NCBI RefSeq assembly: GCF_000003815.2
Contig: NC_049985.1
Span: 14,437,774-14,501,773, forward strand
Reading direction: 5' to 3'
DNA: 64,000 bases
Source of the DNA: Branchiostoma floridae
Taxonomy: Eukaryota; Chordata; Leptocardii; Amphioxiformes; Branchiostomatidae
Positions 30,640-43,300 of this stretch are shown here, one piece after another; position 1 is the first letter of the stretch; every line of letters starts with the position of its first letter. The notes below the pieces were generated by a model. That model saw only the letters and a program-made list of their open reading frames with translations. It was not told the origin of the DNA and did no database searches. The translations under genes and the position numbers were made by a program.

Positions 30640-31520
30640 TCCAGTTAGATGTCTTTCAGAATTTGAACAAACTCTGGTTGTAGTGTTTGAAAGTCGCTTT
30701 CGCTGGCGAGATCAATCTCAACATCCGCCTAAACTGACATTTATCAGTACGGAGTCAATGAAAGTCTATATATACACAAAGAGAAGGGTGTTTTTTTATT
30801 GAGATTCTCTTAATATGTTATGTGTGAAGCAGGTACAAAAAGAACCAAAAACATTTTAATAATTGCAAGGTTGCACTACAGATCTCTTGGGGGAGAGAAC
30901 ACCGTCAGAGAAAAGCTATCATGTCAATTAGCATTAGGTTAGATTCGGAGTAATATCATAATGGGACATTGAGATAATCTATAATTTAAAATTTATTAAC
31001 GATGGTTCCAAGTCAAGTAAAACGGAGCACCCGAAGACATCCTGTTATGGCAACTTGTGTAGATAAGACGGTGTGGTCTGTCATGGTAGGAGGTTAGTTC
31101 CTTGATACCCTCGTACAATATGTTGTATAAACATGAATGGTAGATTCAATCGTAAGTAACATAGATGGGATCAATAAGGAAACGAATGGCCACTTCATAA
31201 AGTTAGTAAGTCCTCTCGGCCTTTTTAGTCTATGGTGCAACTGTCCGTTCTGTATTGTGATGTGACTATATTGACCTATATTCCTATAGCTAGAACAATT
31301 TGCTAAATGTGACATAGTACTGTGCTAATCTTGTCCCCGTAGCTGGAAGGGATACGAAGCCGTATTGTTGTTATATAAATGGTTAATTTCAAACTCCAAA
31401 CATTTTTACTGAGTGAAGTTGGGTATTCAGATTAGCACCGAGTGCAGCAGGGTACTCTATTATGCAATACATTCATGGATTTAACCATTTTGAGGCTCTA
31501 GATATAACTGTCTGTACATG
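30640..31520. repeat. Segmental duplication block P, copy 2
   Basis: Matches 15780-16560 and 40620-41500. At 31140-31165 it keeps the empty target site (TCAATCGTAAGTAACATAG) of the MITE found in copy 3. Confidence 0.75.
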
Positions 31521-32823
31521 TGAATACGACAAATCTTTATTGACACGACAAAATTACAGCGACTTTCATAAGGTCTATAACAACTACTTACAGTACAACT
31601 AAACAGACATATATGGATTTCTACAGGTATGAATAAATCAACATATTGGGTCTAGCATGTCATTTACACTATTGGTTCTACGGTATAAGTATTCGTGAAT
31701 ATATTTGCCTACTTGCACACAATAAGGGTTACCGCCTCCCAGAATGTAAATTTAGTTGAATTTATCTATCGACCAGAGAGTAGCAAATTCTTTAAAGCAA
31801 ATTGAAAGTAATGTGAATAGCTTTGTGCGTTTATCATTATATATTGTGAACAATCCAAAACAAAGTGGCGTTCGTCTTCGATCTCATTTGGGCAGAATGG
31901 GCAAAACCTCTGGTCAGGGGGAATTTTAGTATATCTCCCGGCTTCTACATTTAGTTTGTGACTACAGATTCTTATATTATTATTATCTTTGTGGTTGCTC
32001 TACGAAGTTTAAAACTATGTACATTCGAAAGATATATACTTTTTTTGTCCGTATCTTTCCTTAAGCGTAGAATAAATGGAAAGTTTGGAGTTATTTTGGA
32101 TAGAAGAATGCCATTCTTGTACGTATATATCTCGTAAGCTCAGTCGTAATTGGTCGGTTAGCATATCAACATGATACAACCTCGGGTTTGTCCATACATG
32201 CCCAAAACCATTATAGTTGAGAATGTCAGTTACGTGATTCGCCCAATCGTATTCACCGGAAAGTTTGTTTGTTTTTCTAGAGTTAAATAAAACATGATAT
32301 GCTTCACGGAGTAAAGAATCTTCGGGTAAGTTTGCTAGACGGTGCCAGTATTTGATTAATTGTATCTCAGCATTGATCGAAATGGGAAAGGTTCCTAACT
32401 CACCACGGATGCCGTCATTTGATGATTTCGCATTTATTCCGAGTTAAAATTTTTGAAAACTCATATCAATGGTATCAAATTCAGGGATACTAGTATGTGG
32501 AGGAAGTCGTATATTTTCAATTGCGAAGTTGTCATTTTCTAATTTCATCCCAGATGCAAGTCTCGATAATCTATCCTTGTCTGTTGTTTTCTTAAAATGG
32601 ATGACGTAAGTATGAGTGAGGTCCAAAGACACACTCTTTCGAACAGTTGCAGGGCGATCTCACTCTAAATGGAGTTTGTTTAGAAGGGTAGAGAAAACAG
32701 TTTTTGTTGAAGATTCTAGAATTTGTTTTGATACAATAATTTTGATTGCTTTAGAAGTTTGGTCAAAACATGCTAGTTCGGCTCCGTACAGTAAGACAGG
32801 CAGTACAAACTTGTTGAAAAGGC

Positions 32824-33087
32824 TTATTCCGAAATGAATTGGAATGTGTTTTTTTCTGAGAATAAGAGAGACTTTAGTTTGAATAAAGCTCTCATGCTTT
32901 TATTCTTTAAAAATGTTCTGGCTGTTTTAAACTTTCCAGAAGAAGTCAGGGGAATACCAAGGTAAGTATAACTGTATGTTACTTGTATTTCTTTACCATA
33001 TATGTAAAATTTGTTTGATAATTTGTTAAGAGCACCTTTTGCGAAAACAAGTACTTTCGTTTTAGATACATGAACGCTTAATTTCAA
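32824..33087 (-). pseudogene. LINE-2 RT thumb fragment
   Basis: 87 codons. KTKVLVFAKG, YTYLGIPLTSSGKF and ARTFLKNKSMRALFKL are the region after the YADD palm in LINE RTs. Frames on both sides are broken. Confidence 0.8.
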
Positions 33088-33379
33088 TTTGTTGCAATAA
33101 GCTTCCAGGTTATTAATTCTGAAGCCCCTCTTTAGACAATGAGATCAATGCTAAGTCATCTGCCCAAGATAGACAGTTAAGTGATTTCGAATGCATGATT
33201 GCGGCGTCAGATTTATCATAATCAAACATTGATGTAGGTCGTTGATGAAGATTGAAAAATAATGGACTGAGATTGCAGAGCTTTTTAGAATAAAAACATT
33301 GTCAGAGGTTCGGCACTTTCTTCTGAATCCGAATTGAGTGTCGGCTAACAGACAATTGCTTACAACGAATTTCGGTAAG

Positions 33380-33620
33380 GCCCCATTCCACTAGACGGCG
33401 ATCGCGCTGCGCTCTGCCTGCGACCTACATAGGATATATGTACCTTTCACTTTCATACTAGGTATATCATACAAAATGTCAAAGTGTGACCGAGAAGACA
33501 ACAAAGCTCACAAAGTGTAAAAAACTTCGTTTCTCTTCTATACAATTCGTTGAGCGATCTGTCAAATTTTAGGTCTCAGAGAGAGCGCCGCGAGAGCGCC
33601 GTCCTAGTGGAAAGGGGGTA
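33380..33620. mobile_element. MITE family M2, copy 1
   Basis: 241 bp with ~50 bp inverted ends (GCCCCATTCCACTAGACGG on the left; CCTAGTGGAAAGGGGGTA on the right). TAAG is found on both sides (33376-33379, 33621-33624). Same family as 40806-41048. A TWA-type duplication would fit PIF/Harbinger, but the class is not certain. Confidence 0.85.
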
Positions 33621-33950
33621 TAAGCGAGTATTTAAAAGTAATGTGAACAATTTGGATAGACAGCTTGAGATTGCGATTCCTCTATAATCATCTACATTAG
33701 ATTTGTCGCCAGATTTTAAAATTGGTGTAAGAATACTTGTGTTCCAGTTAGATGGTTCGCATATCTTTTCTGCCCCATTTTAACATCTCGTTCGAAATAA
33801 AGTCAATGCCACATGCTTTTCCAAATTTTAGTGATTTCAAACCATTCATAATTTCTGGTGTCGTGAAAGGGTAATCTAATGAATTTGAGGTGTTTTTATC
33901 TAGGCGTTTAAGAAAAGCAGTGATGCTTTTTCCAAAAGTACTGTCAATTA

Positions 33951-36780
33951 ATACGTGAAGTCGTCGTCACGAAAAGGAGGGTTTAATTCACACCTTCTTT
34001 GACCCTTCGTGTAACCGCATGGTGCACAGAACCCCACGTATCTTTACTTTACTGAACTTCTCTGAAGTTTGATACAAGTATCCTACCAGAACGAGATAGC
34101 GACGCGCGTGGTGTTTATTTCTTGCGGTTCTGCCAAATCATTTTGTTTGACTTTTAAATAAACATGTACATTACTAGTATTCAAGAAGGGTACTACATGT
34201 GGATATTCCGAGAAAACATGTTATTGCCAAGACAAAAAATACAGTGACTAGACTCTGAAGCTTTCCATGTGTGTATGATGATAGTATGCGAACAGGAATG
34301 GAAAAGTCGACTCCTGGGATAAATCGTACATATAAATAACCTTGTACATATATGTACACAATGTACTTCTCGCCATGGCACATGTATACAGGTGTGTCAC
34401 AACAAACCAAAGACAGCAAATGCTATTGATTTCAAAATCTTCAAACCATTCGGAGAAGCCATTTTTCTATTTACCATGAAATGTTGCTGATACGTTTAAA
34501 CTAAGGCTAGTCGCCAAGGATAGCCGAAAGAACACAATAACCTCAGACTAAACGGAGAGTAAAAAAAAGATTATCCAGGATGAAAACCACGCGGAGTGAA
34601 ACTATAGTTTGATATCCATGATCTTTTCATTAAAACATCGAATGCAAGCAAGTTTATCAAATCCAATGCTTCATTTTCTCACTGACACCGTTGTTGCAAG
34701 TCGCACAAAGCCTCTATCCCCAATACATAGAAATATTCTGTTACGTGGCGTTTCTTTTGTGCGGCTCTGTCCAATCACTTTGTTTGTCTTTTAACTAAAC
34801 ATGCGCATTATTCAAGAAGGGTACTACATGTGGATATTCCCAAAAACTTGCTGTTGTCAAGGGACTAGGCTCTGAAGGTTTACACGTGTGTAGGATTGTA
34901 TTAAGCCAACTGGGTTGTAACTATCAACTACTGGGATAAATCGTACATCTAAATAAACTTGTACACACATGTACACAATGGACGTTTCGTCATGGTATGT
35001 GTGTGTCAAAACACACAGTCAGAAGACAGACAGGAAATTTTCATGTTTTGAAACCGTTCGGAGAAGCCATTTTTTTCTATTTGTCGTCAATGGCTGAAAC
35101 TAGTCGTTTATACTTTTAGACTAAGGCTAGTCACCGAGGATAGCTGAAAGAAGGGAAATAAGCTCAGACTAAACCGAGAGTAAAAAAAAAAGATTACCAA
35201 GGCTCAAACCCAACTTCATTTTTGGTATCCATGAACTTTTCATTATAACATCGAATGCACGAAAGTTAATCAAATCCAATGCTTAATTTTTCCACTGTTG
35301 TACAACAACGTTGTTGCCAGTCGCTCAAAGCCGCTATCCCAAATACAGAAAAATATCTTATTTCCATAGATTTTGACAAACTTGAGACATTTGAGGATTG
35401 TAGGCCTTTTCGTAAGACCTTTTGAAGCTTAGATTTCTGTGGGGCTCATTGTTCCTTGATAAAGTTCATTGCCTCTTCGTCTTAATTACATGACGCTACG
35501 TGCCTACAGCTGATTGGTTGAAGTTGTATCACACCCAATGTTCACGTGATGGATCGCATGATCTTGTCTTTGCAGATTAACATATGTTAAGAAAAACGAC
35601 ATTTTTCGGGAAATATCATACAATTTTTTTTAAATTTTCTACTTTTACATGGACCCGAAGAAAAGAAAATTTATCAAAATGAAAAAAATTGTGGATTTAA
35701 TGTCTCCTGCATAAGTCGCACCTGATTTAGTCACTTGAAATATTAATTGGGTTTTTCGTGATTCGCTGAGTGGTTCCCAATGGACAAAGTTCAGGCTACT
35801 TGCTTCGTGCAGAATACACTTCAAATGCGCATGCACAGCCTTAGGCATCTGTACAGGTGAATACGTGAGGTCATCGTCACAGTGGCATCGCAAAATGGAG
35901 CATTTAAACCACACCTTCTTTGACCCTTTGGCTTTACGTAACCGCATGGTGTACAGAACCTCACGTATTTTAACTTCAGTAATGTTTAAAAACATAACTG
36001 AAGTTTGATTCAAGTACCATCCGAAAAAGCTATGGACTCGCGCCGCGTTTCCTTCATGCGTCTCTGCCCAATAATTTTGTTTGTCTTTTAACCTAACATG
36101 TACATTATTCCAGATGGGCACTACATGTGGATATTACCAGAAAATCTGTTATTGTCAAGACAAAAATACAGGGAATAGACTCTGAAGGTTTCCATGTATG
36201 TAGGATTGTATTAAGCGAACGGGGTTGTAAATATCGACTACTGGCTCGTACATCTAAATAAACTTGTACGCACATGTCCACAATGTACTTTTTATCATGG
36301 GATGATTATGTCAAAAACACAGAAGACAGAAAATGTTATTGATTTTCAAGTTTCGGAACCATTTGGGGAAGCTATTTTCTATTTGCTATGGCTGAAATTA
36401 GTTGTCTAGCCGCCTAGGTTAGCTGAAAGAAGGGAAATAAGCTCAGACCGAGAGCGAAGCGAAGCGAGAGCGAAGAAAAGATTACCAAGGCTCAAAACCA
36501 ACTTTATTTTTGGTATCCACGAACTTTTCATTACAACATCGAATGCACGCAAGTTAATCAAATCCAGTGCTTCGTTTTCTACCGCGTTGTACAAGATCGC
36601 TGTTGCAAGGTGCCCAAAGTCACTATCCCAAATACAGGAGATATTCTACTTCCATACATTTGGAAAAAAATTGAGTCATTAGGGGATTGTAAGAATGGAT
36701 TTTAGATTTTCTCTCGATAAGACTTTTTGAAGTTGAGATTTCTGTGGGGTTCATTGTTCCTTAGTAAAGTTCAGAGAATG
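33951..36780. repeat. Complex repeat array, second block
   Basis: Palindromic module at 33951-34041 and 35861-35968, a partial unit from 34741, and the same internal landmarks as 22245-24838. At 35972-36005 a 16 bp near-perfect hairpin (AACTTCAGTAATGTTT and its complement) follows the module. No gene is seen; the 158-codon minus frame at 35645-36121 is not conserved between copies. Confidence 0.75.
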
Positions 36781-37036
36781 GCGTCAGAAGGCCATAAAAG
36801 ATTCTGTCCTCCTGTCCTTCGTCATAAAAAAAAGTCACCCACAGGTTCTTGAGTTGCGCAATCACATGTGACTACTTAACAATCCACGCCGGCAAATAAA
36901 CCGACGGAACCGAACATAATCAAAGTTTCAAACCACGGCTTTTCGAGTTGTGCAGTCAAACCAACTCAAACGCTTATGATAACTCAACGATACCAATCGA
37001 ACGAAACGTACCATAACAAAAACTGTTGATGGAATT
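36781..37036. repeat. LINE copy B 3' flank
   Basis: Nearly identical to 24850-25110 and partly to 45970-46105 (CAAAGTTTCAAACCACGGCT). This shared flank shows that the LINE copies were spread by segmental duplication. Confidence 0.75.
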
Positions 37037-37088
37037 AATGACAATGAAGTTTATTAATGCCCCATCGGGGCTAAATGCAGTCAGTTTG

Positions 37089-37721
37089 TTACAAAGAGAG
37101 TGAACGGAAAGCTATACATATATTACAGTTTACATGCTTCTTCTCTCTTCTTAAAGCATGTGTAGACGAACTTACAGATCTAGAGTTTTTCCAGTATATC
37201 GTAGTGAGATGATAACATAAGGTATTGAACAGATCTTCCTTCGTTAGTTGCGTATATTTTTTATCTACATGTGTAACATTAACAAATGCATTTTGCAGAT
37301 CTTTGTACAGTGAACACTCTAGGGCAAAGTGCACTTCGTTTTCTACATACACGAGACTCTTATCGCAAAATATACATAGTCTATCATCAGGAGGAGTTCG
37401 GTTATATCCACCAGCTTCAATTTCTAGTAGGTGATCGCTGATCCTTAGTTTGGTCATGGCTCGGCGATAGCTGAAATTTGCTATATCCAGGTTATTCTCT
37501 CTTTCATGCGAATGCTTAAATTTTCTGTAAGTTCTTAACTCATTTCCTTGATTTTCCTTCGTGCCAGGAGAGTTAAGATCTGAGTAGAAGTTTTGAACAA
37601 AGTTGTCTTTTAGTCTTTGTTTTACTTTGGACTGAGCGAATGATGTGTTGTGCTCACTGTTAAGCAATAGGTAGGCAAAACCTGACTCCTCCAGGATTTT
37701 ACTAACATTGGATAGCCACAT
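37089..37721 (-). pseudogene. LINE copy B: ORF2 C-terminal region
   Basis: 210 codons, nearly identical to 25164-25796. C-x2-C..H..C finger (LCIFCDKSL, NEVHFALECSLY). Frame is broken upstream and near the end. Confidence 0.85.
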
Positions 37722-37903
37722 GGTATGTTGCGTTTGTGTAAGTCCTGTTGTACACGGAGAGCTTCAAATTGTAGGCTACTTGTTGGTACTTCTGTAACTA
37801 ATCTTTTGTAATACGAATGCAATCTTGTATACACTTCGATCCACAGAGGGTACCTTCCAAGTTCTGCCCTTGTTGCAAGGTTACTCGCATTTTTTCGTAC
37901 CCC

Positions 37904-38272
37904 TTAAATTGATTTGCAAAACTTAAGATGAAGTTGTTCAATAGGCGACTTGTCATTTAATCCACTCTTACCCCATACCTCTGCCCCGTAAGTTAATATT
38001 GGGACTATGCAGGCATCAAATAGTTTACAAAACACTGACACTGAAGGATTGCTGTCACCCAAGGTTGTTTTGATGCTGAACAGAGCCCTGGCTGCCTTTT
38101 TTTGCAGTGCTTTCATTGCTGTGGTGAAATTGCACCCGGCAGTAAACACTACTCCTAAATAGCAGTATGAGGAAACTATTTCTATGTCTTGATTGAGTAA
38201 CTGGAATTTGAGATTTGGAAACATCTGTCCCCTTTTGTTAAATACAATGATTTTTGTCTTATTTAGGTTCAC
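37904..38272 (-). pseudogene. LINE copy B: RT thumb
   Basis: 122 codons beginning KTKIIVFNKRGQMFPNLKF. The stop at its end and the TAA after LVLL near 38340 are shared with copy A. Confidence 0.85.
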
Positions 38273-38416
38273 TGATAATTTCCATTTGTTGCAGTAGTGA
38301 CCTAGGGTATTTATTGCATTTAGCAGGCCATTTTGGCTAGTTTATAGTAGAACGAGGTCGTCTGCATACAATAGACTTGATACACTGGATGTATTTAACA
38401 GAGGTGCATCAAAATC

Positions 38417-38920
38417 TCAAGCATTCAGTTCACATACCAAGTCAGTAACATACAGGTTAAACAGCGAAGGGCTTAGAATACAACCCTGCCTAACTCCTAT
38501 CTCGACGGGGAACTTTTCACTCAATCCTATGTTGGTTTTAACACTAGCTACGGATTGACTGTATAAGCTTTTTATCACATTGAAAAATCTGCCGGAAATG
38601 CCTTTTGATATGATTTTGAATAGAAGGCCCTCATGCCAAATTGAATCAAATGCTTTAGATAGATCCACGAAGCAGGCAAATAGTTGTTTTCTTGATTGTG
38701 TGTATTTGGATATTAAGGTTTTCAGGACAAATATATTGTCTGATGTTCTGTAGTTTTTCCTAAATCCAGCTTGGTTAGGTTTGAGTATTTCGTTTTCCTC
38801 CAGAAAAGAGGAGATTCTTCTGTTGAGTATAGAGGTAAATAGTTTTCCGAGACAACTAGAAATAGAAATGCCGCGGTAGTTGTTAGTGTCGTCTTTTCTT
38901 CCTGATTTGTATATGGGCAC
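38417..38920 (-). pseudogene. LINE copy B: RT palm
   Basis: 167 codons with NNYRGISISSCLGKLF, PNQAGFRKNYRTSDNIF, ACFVDLSKAFDSIWH (motif A, catalytic D), and VEIGVRQGCILSPSLFNLY (motif B). Motif C (LLYADDLVLL) follows at about 38350 after a stop. Confidence 0.9.
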
Positions 38921-39354
38921 TATGAAGCTGTTTGACCAGGTTTTTGGGAATATTCCGTTTGAAAAAGTGTGATTGAGTAATTTAAAAGAGGTCGTAATAG
39001 TATGTAGTGTCCTGCTTTAAGCATTTCGTTAATTATCATGTCTTCGCCGCTCGCCTTTTTATTTTTGAGAGCCATTATTGAACAACTAATTTCTGACTCT
39101 GTGATTGGGTAATCTATAGGCCCTTGCTTAGTGTTGCGTTCATCTAATACCTTTAGTTTGTCAATACTTTTCTTCTCAAATGTCGTGTCAAAATTCTGTT
39201 TCTCAATCCTGCGTTTCTCATGCAACGCTTTGAAATGATTTACCCAGGAGTCGGGTGGGATTTCTTCTTGGGAAGTGGAGTTGGTGTTCTTTAGTTGTTT
39301 GAGCAGATTCCAGAAGGCGGTTGGGTTACTTTCCTGAAGATTTTGGAGCTGCAT
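38920..39354 (-). pseudogene. LINE copy B: linker and RT fingers
   Basis: 144 codons, NPTAFWNLLKQLKN, IPPDSWVNHFKALHEK and KKASGEDMIINEMLKAGHY. The first two are the usual linker motifs between endonuclease and RT in CR1/L2-like elements. It ends by frameshift before the PIYKSGRKDDTNNYR motif. Confidence 0.85.
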
Positions 39355-39573
39355 TAAACAGTCAGTTTCATAGTCTTTTTTGCGCTTTCGTATTAGTTTG
39401 TTGTATTCTTTTTTCTTCCTAAAGTAGCTACTTCTAATAAAGGGGTTCTTTGGGTTTCGTTGCAGTAAATATTTCGGAGCTCATTCCGGGCCTCATAGCA
39501 GTTTTTGTTGAACCACTTTTTATTCGTTCTTAATGTTTTCCGCTTCTTGCTATGTTTTACCTGTAGTGACATA

Positions 39574-40506
39574 TTACCTGCTATTTATTTTAAGAATATC
39601 TTGGAATTTGTAGACTTCTTTCTCAATGTCTAATTCTGGGGTTTGGTGGGTTGACAATATAGAATTTTCAAGTTTGTGCGATATTACATGGCTGCGTAAA
39701 GCATTTGTAAACTTCTCGCGCGAGTCCGGTCCCCAGACAAACTTGTCTGGGAAAGGTCGCGTGTTAGTTTTTGCCTTTGTTGTTGTTGTTGTTGTTTCGT
39801 TTTGGGGTTCATGAATAAGTGTTTTGAGATTTAGCGAGATCATGCAATGGTCGGAAAATTCTGTTAATGGATGTACTTTAAATATATCAATGTTGTGGAA
39901 GAGGTTACTGCTAGCTATGGCATAGTCCACCATGCTACAGCCATTGGGCTGGTAGCAGGTAAATCGGCCGCTTAGATCTCCTATGACTCGCCCATTTAGA
40001 ATTCGTAGGTCGGATTGGCAGCATAAATCAATCAGATCTTTGCCGAAAGTGTTGGGCGAGTTTTTATCGGAAAAAATTCTAGGGATGTCAAGATTTTGTA
40101 GGAGTTGTTGTGGTTCAAATTCAGAATCGATTGGGGCTTTGTCAGAGAAATCTTTTAGAGAGCCTAATCGGCTATTAAAATCCCCACCGAGGATCACATA
40201 TCCTCTGGACGTGAAACGCGCCACGTCCTGTTCTAATATATCAAAGATAGAGCTGATAGACTCTTCGGCTCTTTTGTGAATTGTGGAGTGTATAGGACTA
40301 TATATGAATACATCTCTGGACAGGCCAAGCAGTTCCCTGGCCACACGGATCCAGAGAATATCCTTGCAATCCGAAGTGCTATTCTCTCTCTTTATAAATT
40401 TTGCTAATTCGTTTCTGAAATAGAAAATGACTCCGCTTGAATTACGCCTGGCTTTAGTCTGTTTTTTTCCTGAGAGATGAAAAATGTTGATAATTTGAAA
40501 GGTCAA
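39574..40506 (-). pseudogene. LINE copy B: AP endonuclease
   Basis: 310 codons, the best preserved endonuclease in the window. GYVILGGDFNSRLGS has the catalytic D and N; GCSMVDYAIAS has the S/T-x-x-DY motif; LTEFSDHCMISL has the SDH pair. The N-terminal N and E motifs lie upstream in a broken frame. It makes the target nick for reverse transcription in active relatives. Confidence 0.9.
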
Positions 40507-40610
40507 TTTCTGAAGTTTCGCTACTCCATGTTTCGAGAAAAGAGAATAGATGCAATTTTTCTAAGCTACGTCTAAAGCTATTTTCTTCAAGTTTCTTTCC
40601 CAAACCATAA

Positions 40611-42116
40611 TGGGATATTGAGATAATCTATAATCTAAAATTCATCAACGTTGGTTCCAAGTCAAGTAAAACGGAGCACCCGAAGACATCCTGTTGTGGC
40701 AACTTGTGTAGATAAGACGGTGTACTCTGTCATGGTAGGAGGTTAGTTCCTTGATACGCCAGTACAATATGTTGTATAAACATGAATGGTAGATTCAATT
40801 GTAAGGCCCCCTTTCCACTAGGACGGCGATCGTGCTGCGCTCTCACTGCGACCTAAAAAACATATGTGAAACCTTCGCTTTCACACTGGGTATATCATAC
40901 AAAACGTAAAAGTGTGATTGAGAAGACAACAAAACACACAAAGTGTAACAAGATTCGTTTATTTTCGATGCAATTCGTTGAACGATGTGTCAAACTGTAG
41001 GTCGCAGAGAGAGCGCGGCGAGAGCGCCATCCTAGTGGAAAGGGGGTATAAGTAACATAGATGGCATTAATATGGAAATGAATTGTCACTTCATAATGTT
41101 TGTGCTTGTCTTGAGGGCATATAGTAAGTGTGTGAATCCTCTGTGCCTTTTTGATCACGGGCTTAATACTGGCAGCTTTTAGTCTTTAGTGCAGCTGTCC
41201 CTTCTGTATTTTGACTATATCGACCGATATTTCCTAGATCATTTTTTTGAATGTTACAAAGTTTTAATCTTGTCCCGTAGCTGGAAGGGATATCAAGCAG
41301 TATTGTAGTTATATAAATCCAATCAAATCATATAGTTGAATAAGTTAATTTCAAACTCCAAACATTTTTACTGAGTGGATTTATATAGTATTCAGTTAGC
41401 ACCGAGTGAGGCAGGGTACTTTGTTGTACCATACTCTTATGGATTTAACCATTTCGAGGCTCTAGATATAACGTTAAGTGTTGTAAATGTTACCTTTCTA
41501 TTGTACCATACCTTCATGGATTCAACCATGTCGATGCTCTAGATATACGTGTCGCCTATCTATGGTAAAAGAAATACTAAAAAATTTAGTACTCTCTTTT
41601 CTGTAGTGATAGCATGATAATAAGCGACAAACCCGTATACTTGTATGTATGAAAAAGGCAGTCAAACACTTGGATTAATGTACGGCTACAAAAGAAGTAT
41701 CTATCTTTGGTTCCATCTATAGTCTTCCTGGGAACTGTCATCGCCCGAAAACAATGTAGTATCTATATCACACCTATCGTGGACAGATAAGTCTCCGCTG
41801 GGCCAAAATGAATGCTTTCTTGTCACCCTAAAATACCAGCCTGCCCTATTGACAATTACCGACGTTGGGAATGTTGATTGTTGACTATAAAAATATTGTC
41901 TCCTCAAGCCCTCCGTTTAAGAAAGAAACACACCGATATCAACAGATAAATTTGATGTTTACAACATAAATTCATTGATTCTGATTTTAACCCCAATTAA
42001 TAGAATCATTATAGAGACAAAAATACTAGCAAAGAACTGTAAATTGAGGAAACATACAAAAGTGGAATGAAAAAAGCAAAAACCACGCAAGTTATTCTGG
42101 TGTTGAATCATTTTAT
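40611..42116. repeat. Segmental duplication block P, copy 3
   Basis: Matches block P copies 1 and 2. It leads into block Q copy 3 exactly as copy 1 leads into Q copy 1, so P+Q (about 4 kb) was duplicated together. Confidence 0.8.
40806..41048. mobile_element. MITE family M2, copy 2
   Basis: 243 bp, inverted ends CCCCCTTTCCACTAGGA and TCCTAGTGGAAAGGGGG. TAAG lies on both sides (40802-40805, 41049-41052). The sister block at 31146-31160 has the empty site with one TAAG, so ends and duplication are defined to within a base or two. Confidence 0.92.
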
Positions 42117-42191
42117 ATTAATAAAAGACTCCAACTGTGATATTTTGATTTGCTATCTCGCACTCCTCACCTCACCTCACCTCACCTCACC

Positions 42192-42308
42192 TCACCTAGT
42201 CCCATCCTCATTAGGAGGGTCGGGGACCATGGTTGCCTCTAGCACAAATGTCCTCCATCCATCCCTGTTCTTAGCCTTCTGTGTGCAGTCAGCTAGAGAA
42301 CTGCAGTA
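42192..42308 (-). pseudogene. LINE ORF2 C-terminal remnant, Q copy 3
   Basis: Third copy of the 117-base remnant (17454, 20057). Confidence 0.55.
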
Positions 42309-43060
42309 AACAATAGCCAGGCCTTTGCCTTTGATATGCAGCCGACATGTCATGTGGAAGTTCATAGTTCAATACGTAGTGCCTCACAAAAAGTAAACAT
42401 TCCGGTTAGACCCATTTTCATGCAGAAGTGTGTGACCCAACATTATCCTGCATATTCTGAATGCTGGTTTCATGCAGTGTGTGATCTCACAATATCACTC
42501 ATATTCTTAATAATTATTCTAAAAGCAAAGTTTAGATGCTTTTGCCCGACTTTCACGTTAACTTTCTAAAAATCACAAGCATTAACGATAAAGTTCAGCC
42601 GACATGTGATTGAGATTTGCATAATGCGGAAAGAGGCTTGCTCAATTTACCATAGTATGTAGGCAGTTTTTCGGAATCAAGCTTTATTTTACACATGGTA
42701 TTGTCGAGCCCTTTACGTAGAGCATGTGGATTCACTTGCAGAGTTGCAATTGCCAGCGAGTACTCTCAGGCGAAAGACAACCATGACTTTGAGTACACAG
42801 GGTTTGGCAGATGACCCTTTTCCCCCAAGTGACGCCTCGAACTTAATTTAAGACTGATAGTGAGGGCATTTTATAGCCGTCTTTTTACTGTTACTGCTAT
42901 ATATGTATGTATAAATCCGATGAGTTGAAACTCATTCAATGTTCACCAGAAGTGTTGAGGATACATTGACTTTGATTCTAGCGACTGATCGTGGTGTTGT
43001 GGTGTTTGTAGACGTGTTCGTTGAAACGACCTTTCAGGGAAACGTCATTAAGATTTTTTT

Positions 43061-43300
43061 TTATCTGCACTCTGATCTTACTCTTAATACCTTAACTGGA
43101 ACTTGAAAAGACAACAACAAACTTTTGTTGGTTCGATTTTTTCTGGTTAGGCGTAGGTCCCAATTGCACTGGAACCCGCAGTGGATGTAGCCCCGGCCGG
43201 GCTCCGAAGACACAAATTTGCGCCGGTGGACTGCCGGACACCCCTCGGTGTAGCCCACAGGTAGATCACGGCGTCTATTTGTTACAGGGTGCCGGCCCAA
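43061..43300 (-). CDS. GC-rich repeated open frame, Q copy 3
   Basis: 79-codon frame, nearly identical to 20925-21164. Function unknown; see the 18323-18661 entry. Confidence 0.25.
   Translation of the reverse strand: MGRHPVTNRRRDLPVGYTEGCPAVHRRKFVSSEPGRGYIHCGFQCNWDLRLTRKNRTNKSLLLSFQVPVKVLRVRSECR

Larger units (their letters stand above)
31545..33950 (-). mobile_element. Heavily decayed second LINE family (LINE-2)
   Basis: Minus-strand fragments in order: CGIDFISNEMLK-like RT fingers (33750-33900), DTQFGFRRKCRTSDNVF (about 33300), thumb KLSVHVSKTKVLVFAKGAL (33087-32824), and a C-terminal finger around RFCPFCPNEIEDERHFVLDC (31850-31910). The 3' end is near 31545 (AATCTTTATTGACACGAC on the plus strand). 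Many stops. A MITE sits inside it at 33380-33620. Confidence 0.8.
37037..40610 (-). mobile_element. CR1/L2-like LINE, copy B
   Basis: The longest continuous version of the element, from the 3' tail at about 37037 to the endonuclease near 40600. It lacks the two insertions of copy A. Its 5' end is cut at about 40610, where block P copy 3 starts, so the ORF2 start seen in copy A is missing. Confidence 0.9.

Noticed and set aside
35645-36121. 158-codon minus-strand frame recurring at 19464, 22125, 23746 and 44260
   Set aside because: An 11-base difference in the 23.9 kb copy changes the frame in the middle; the recurring strings follow from DNA repeats, not from coding constraint.
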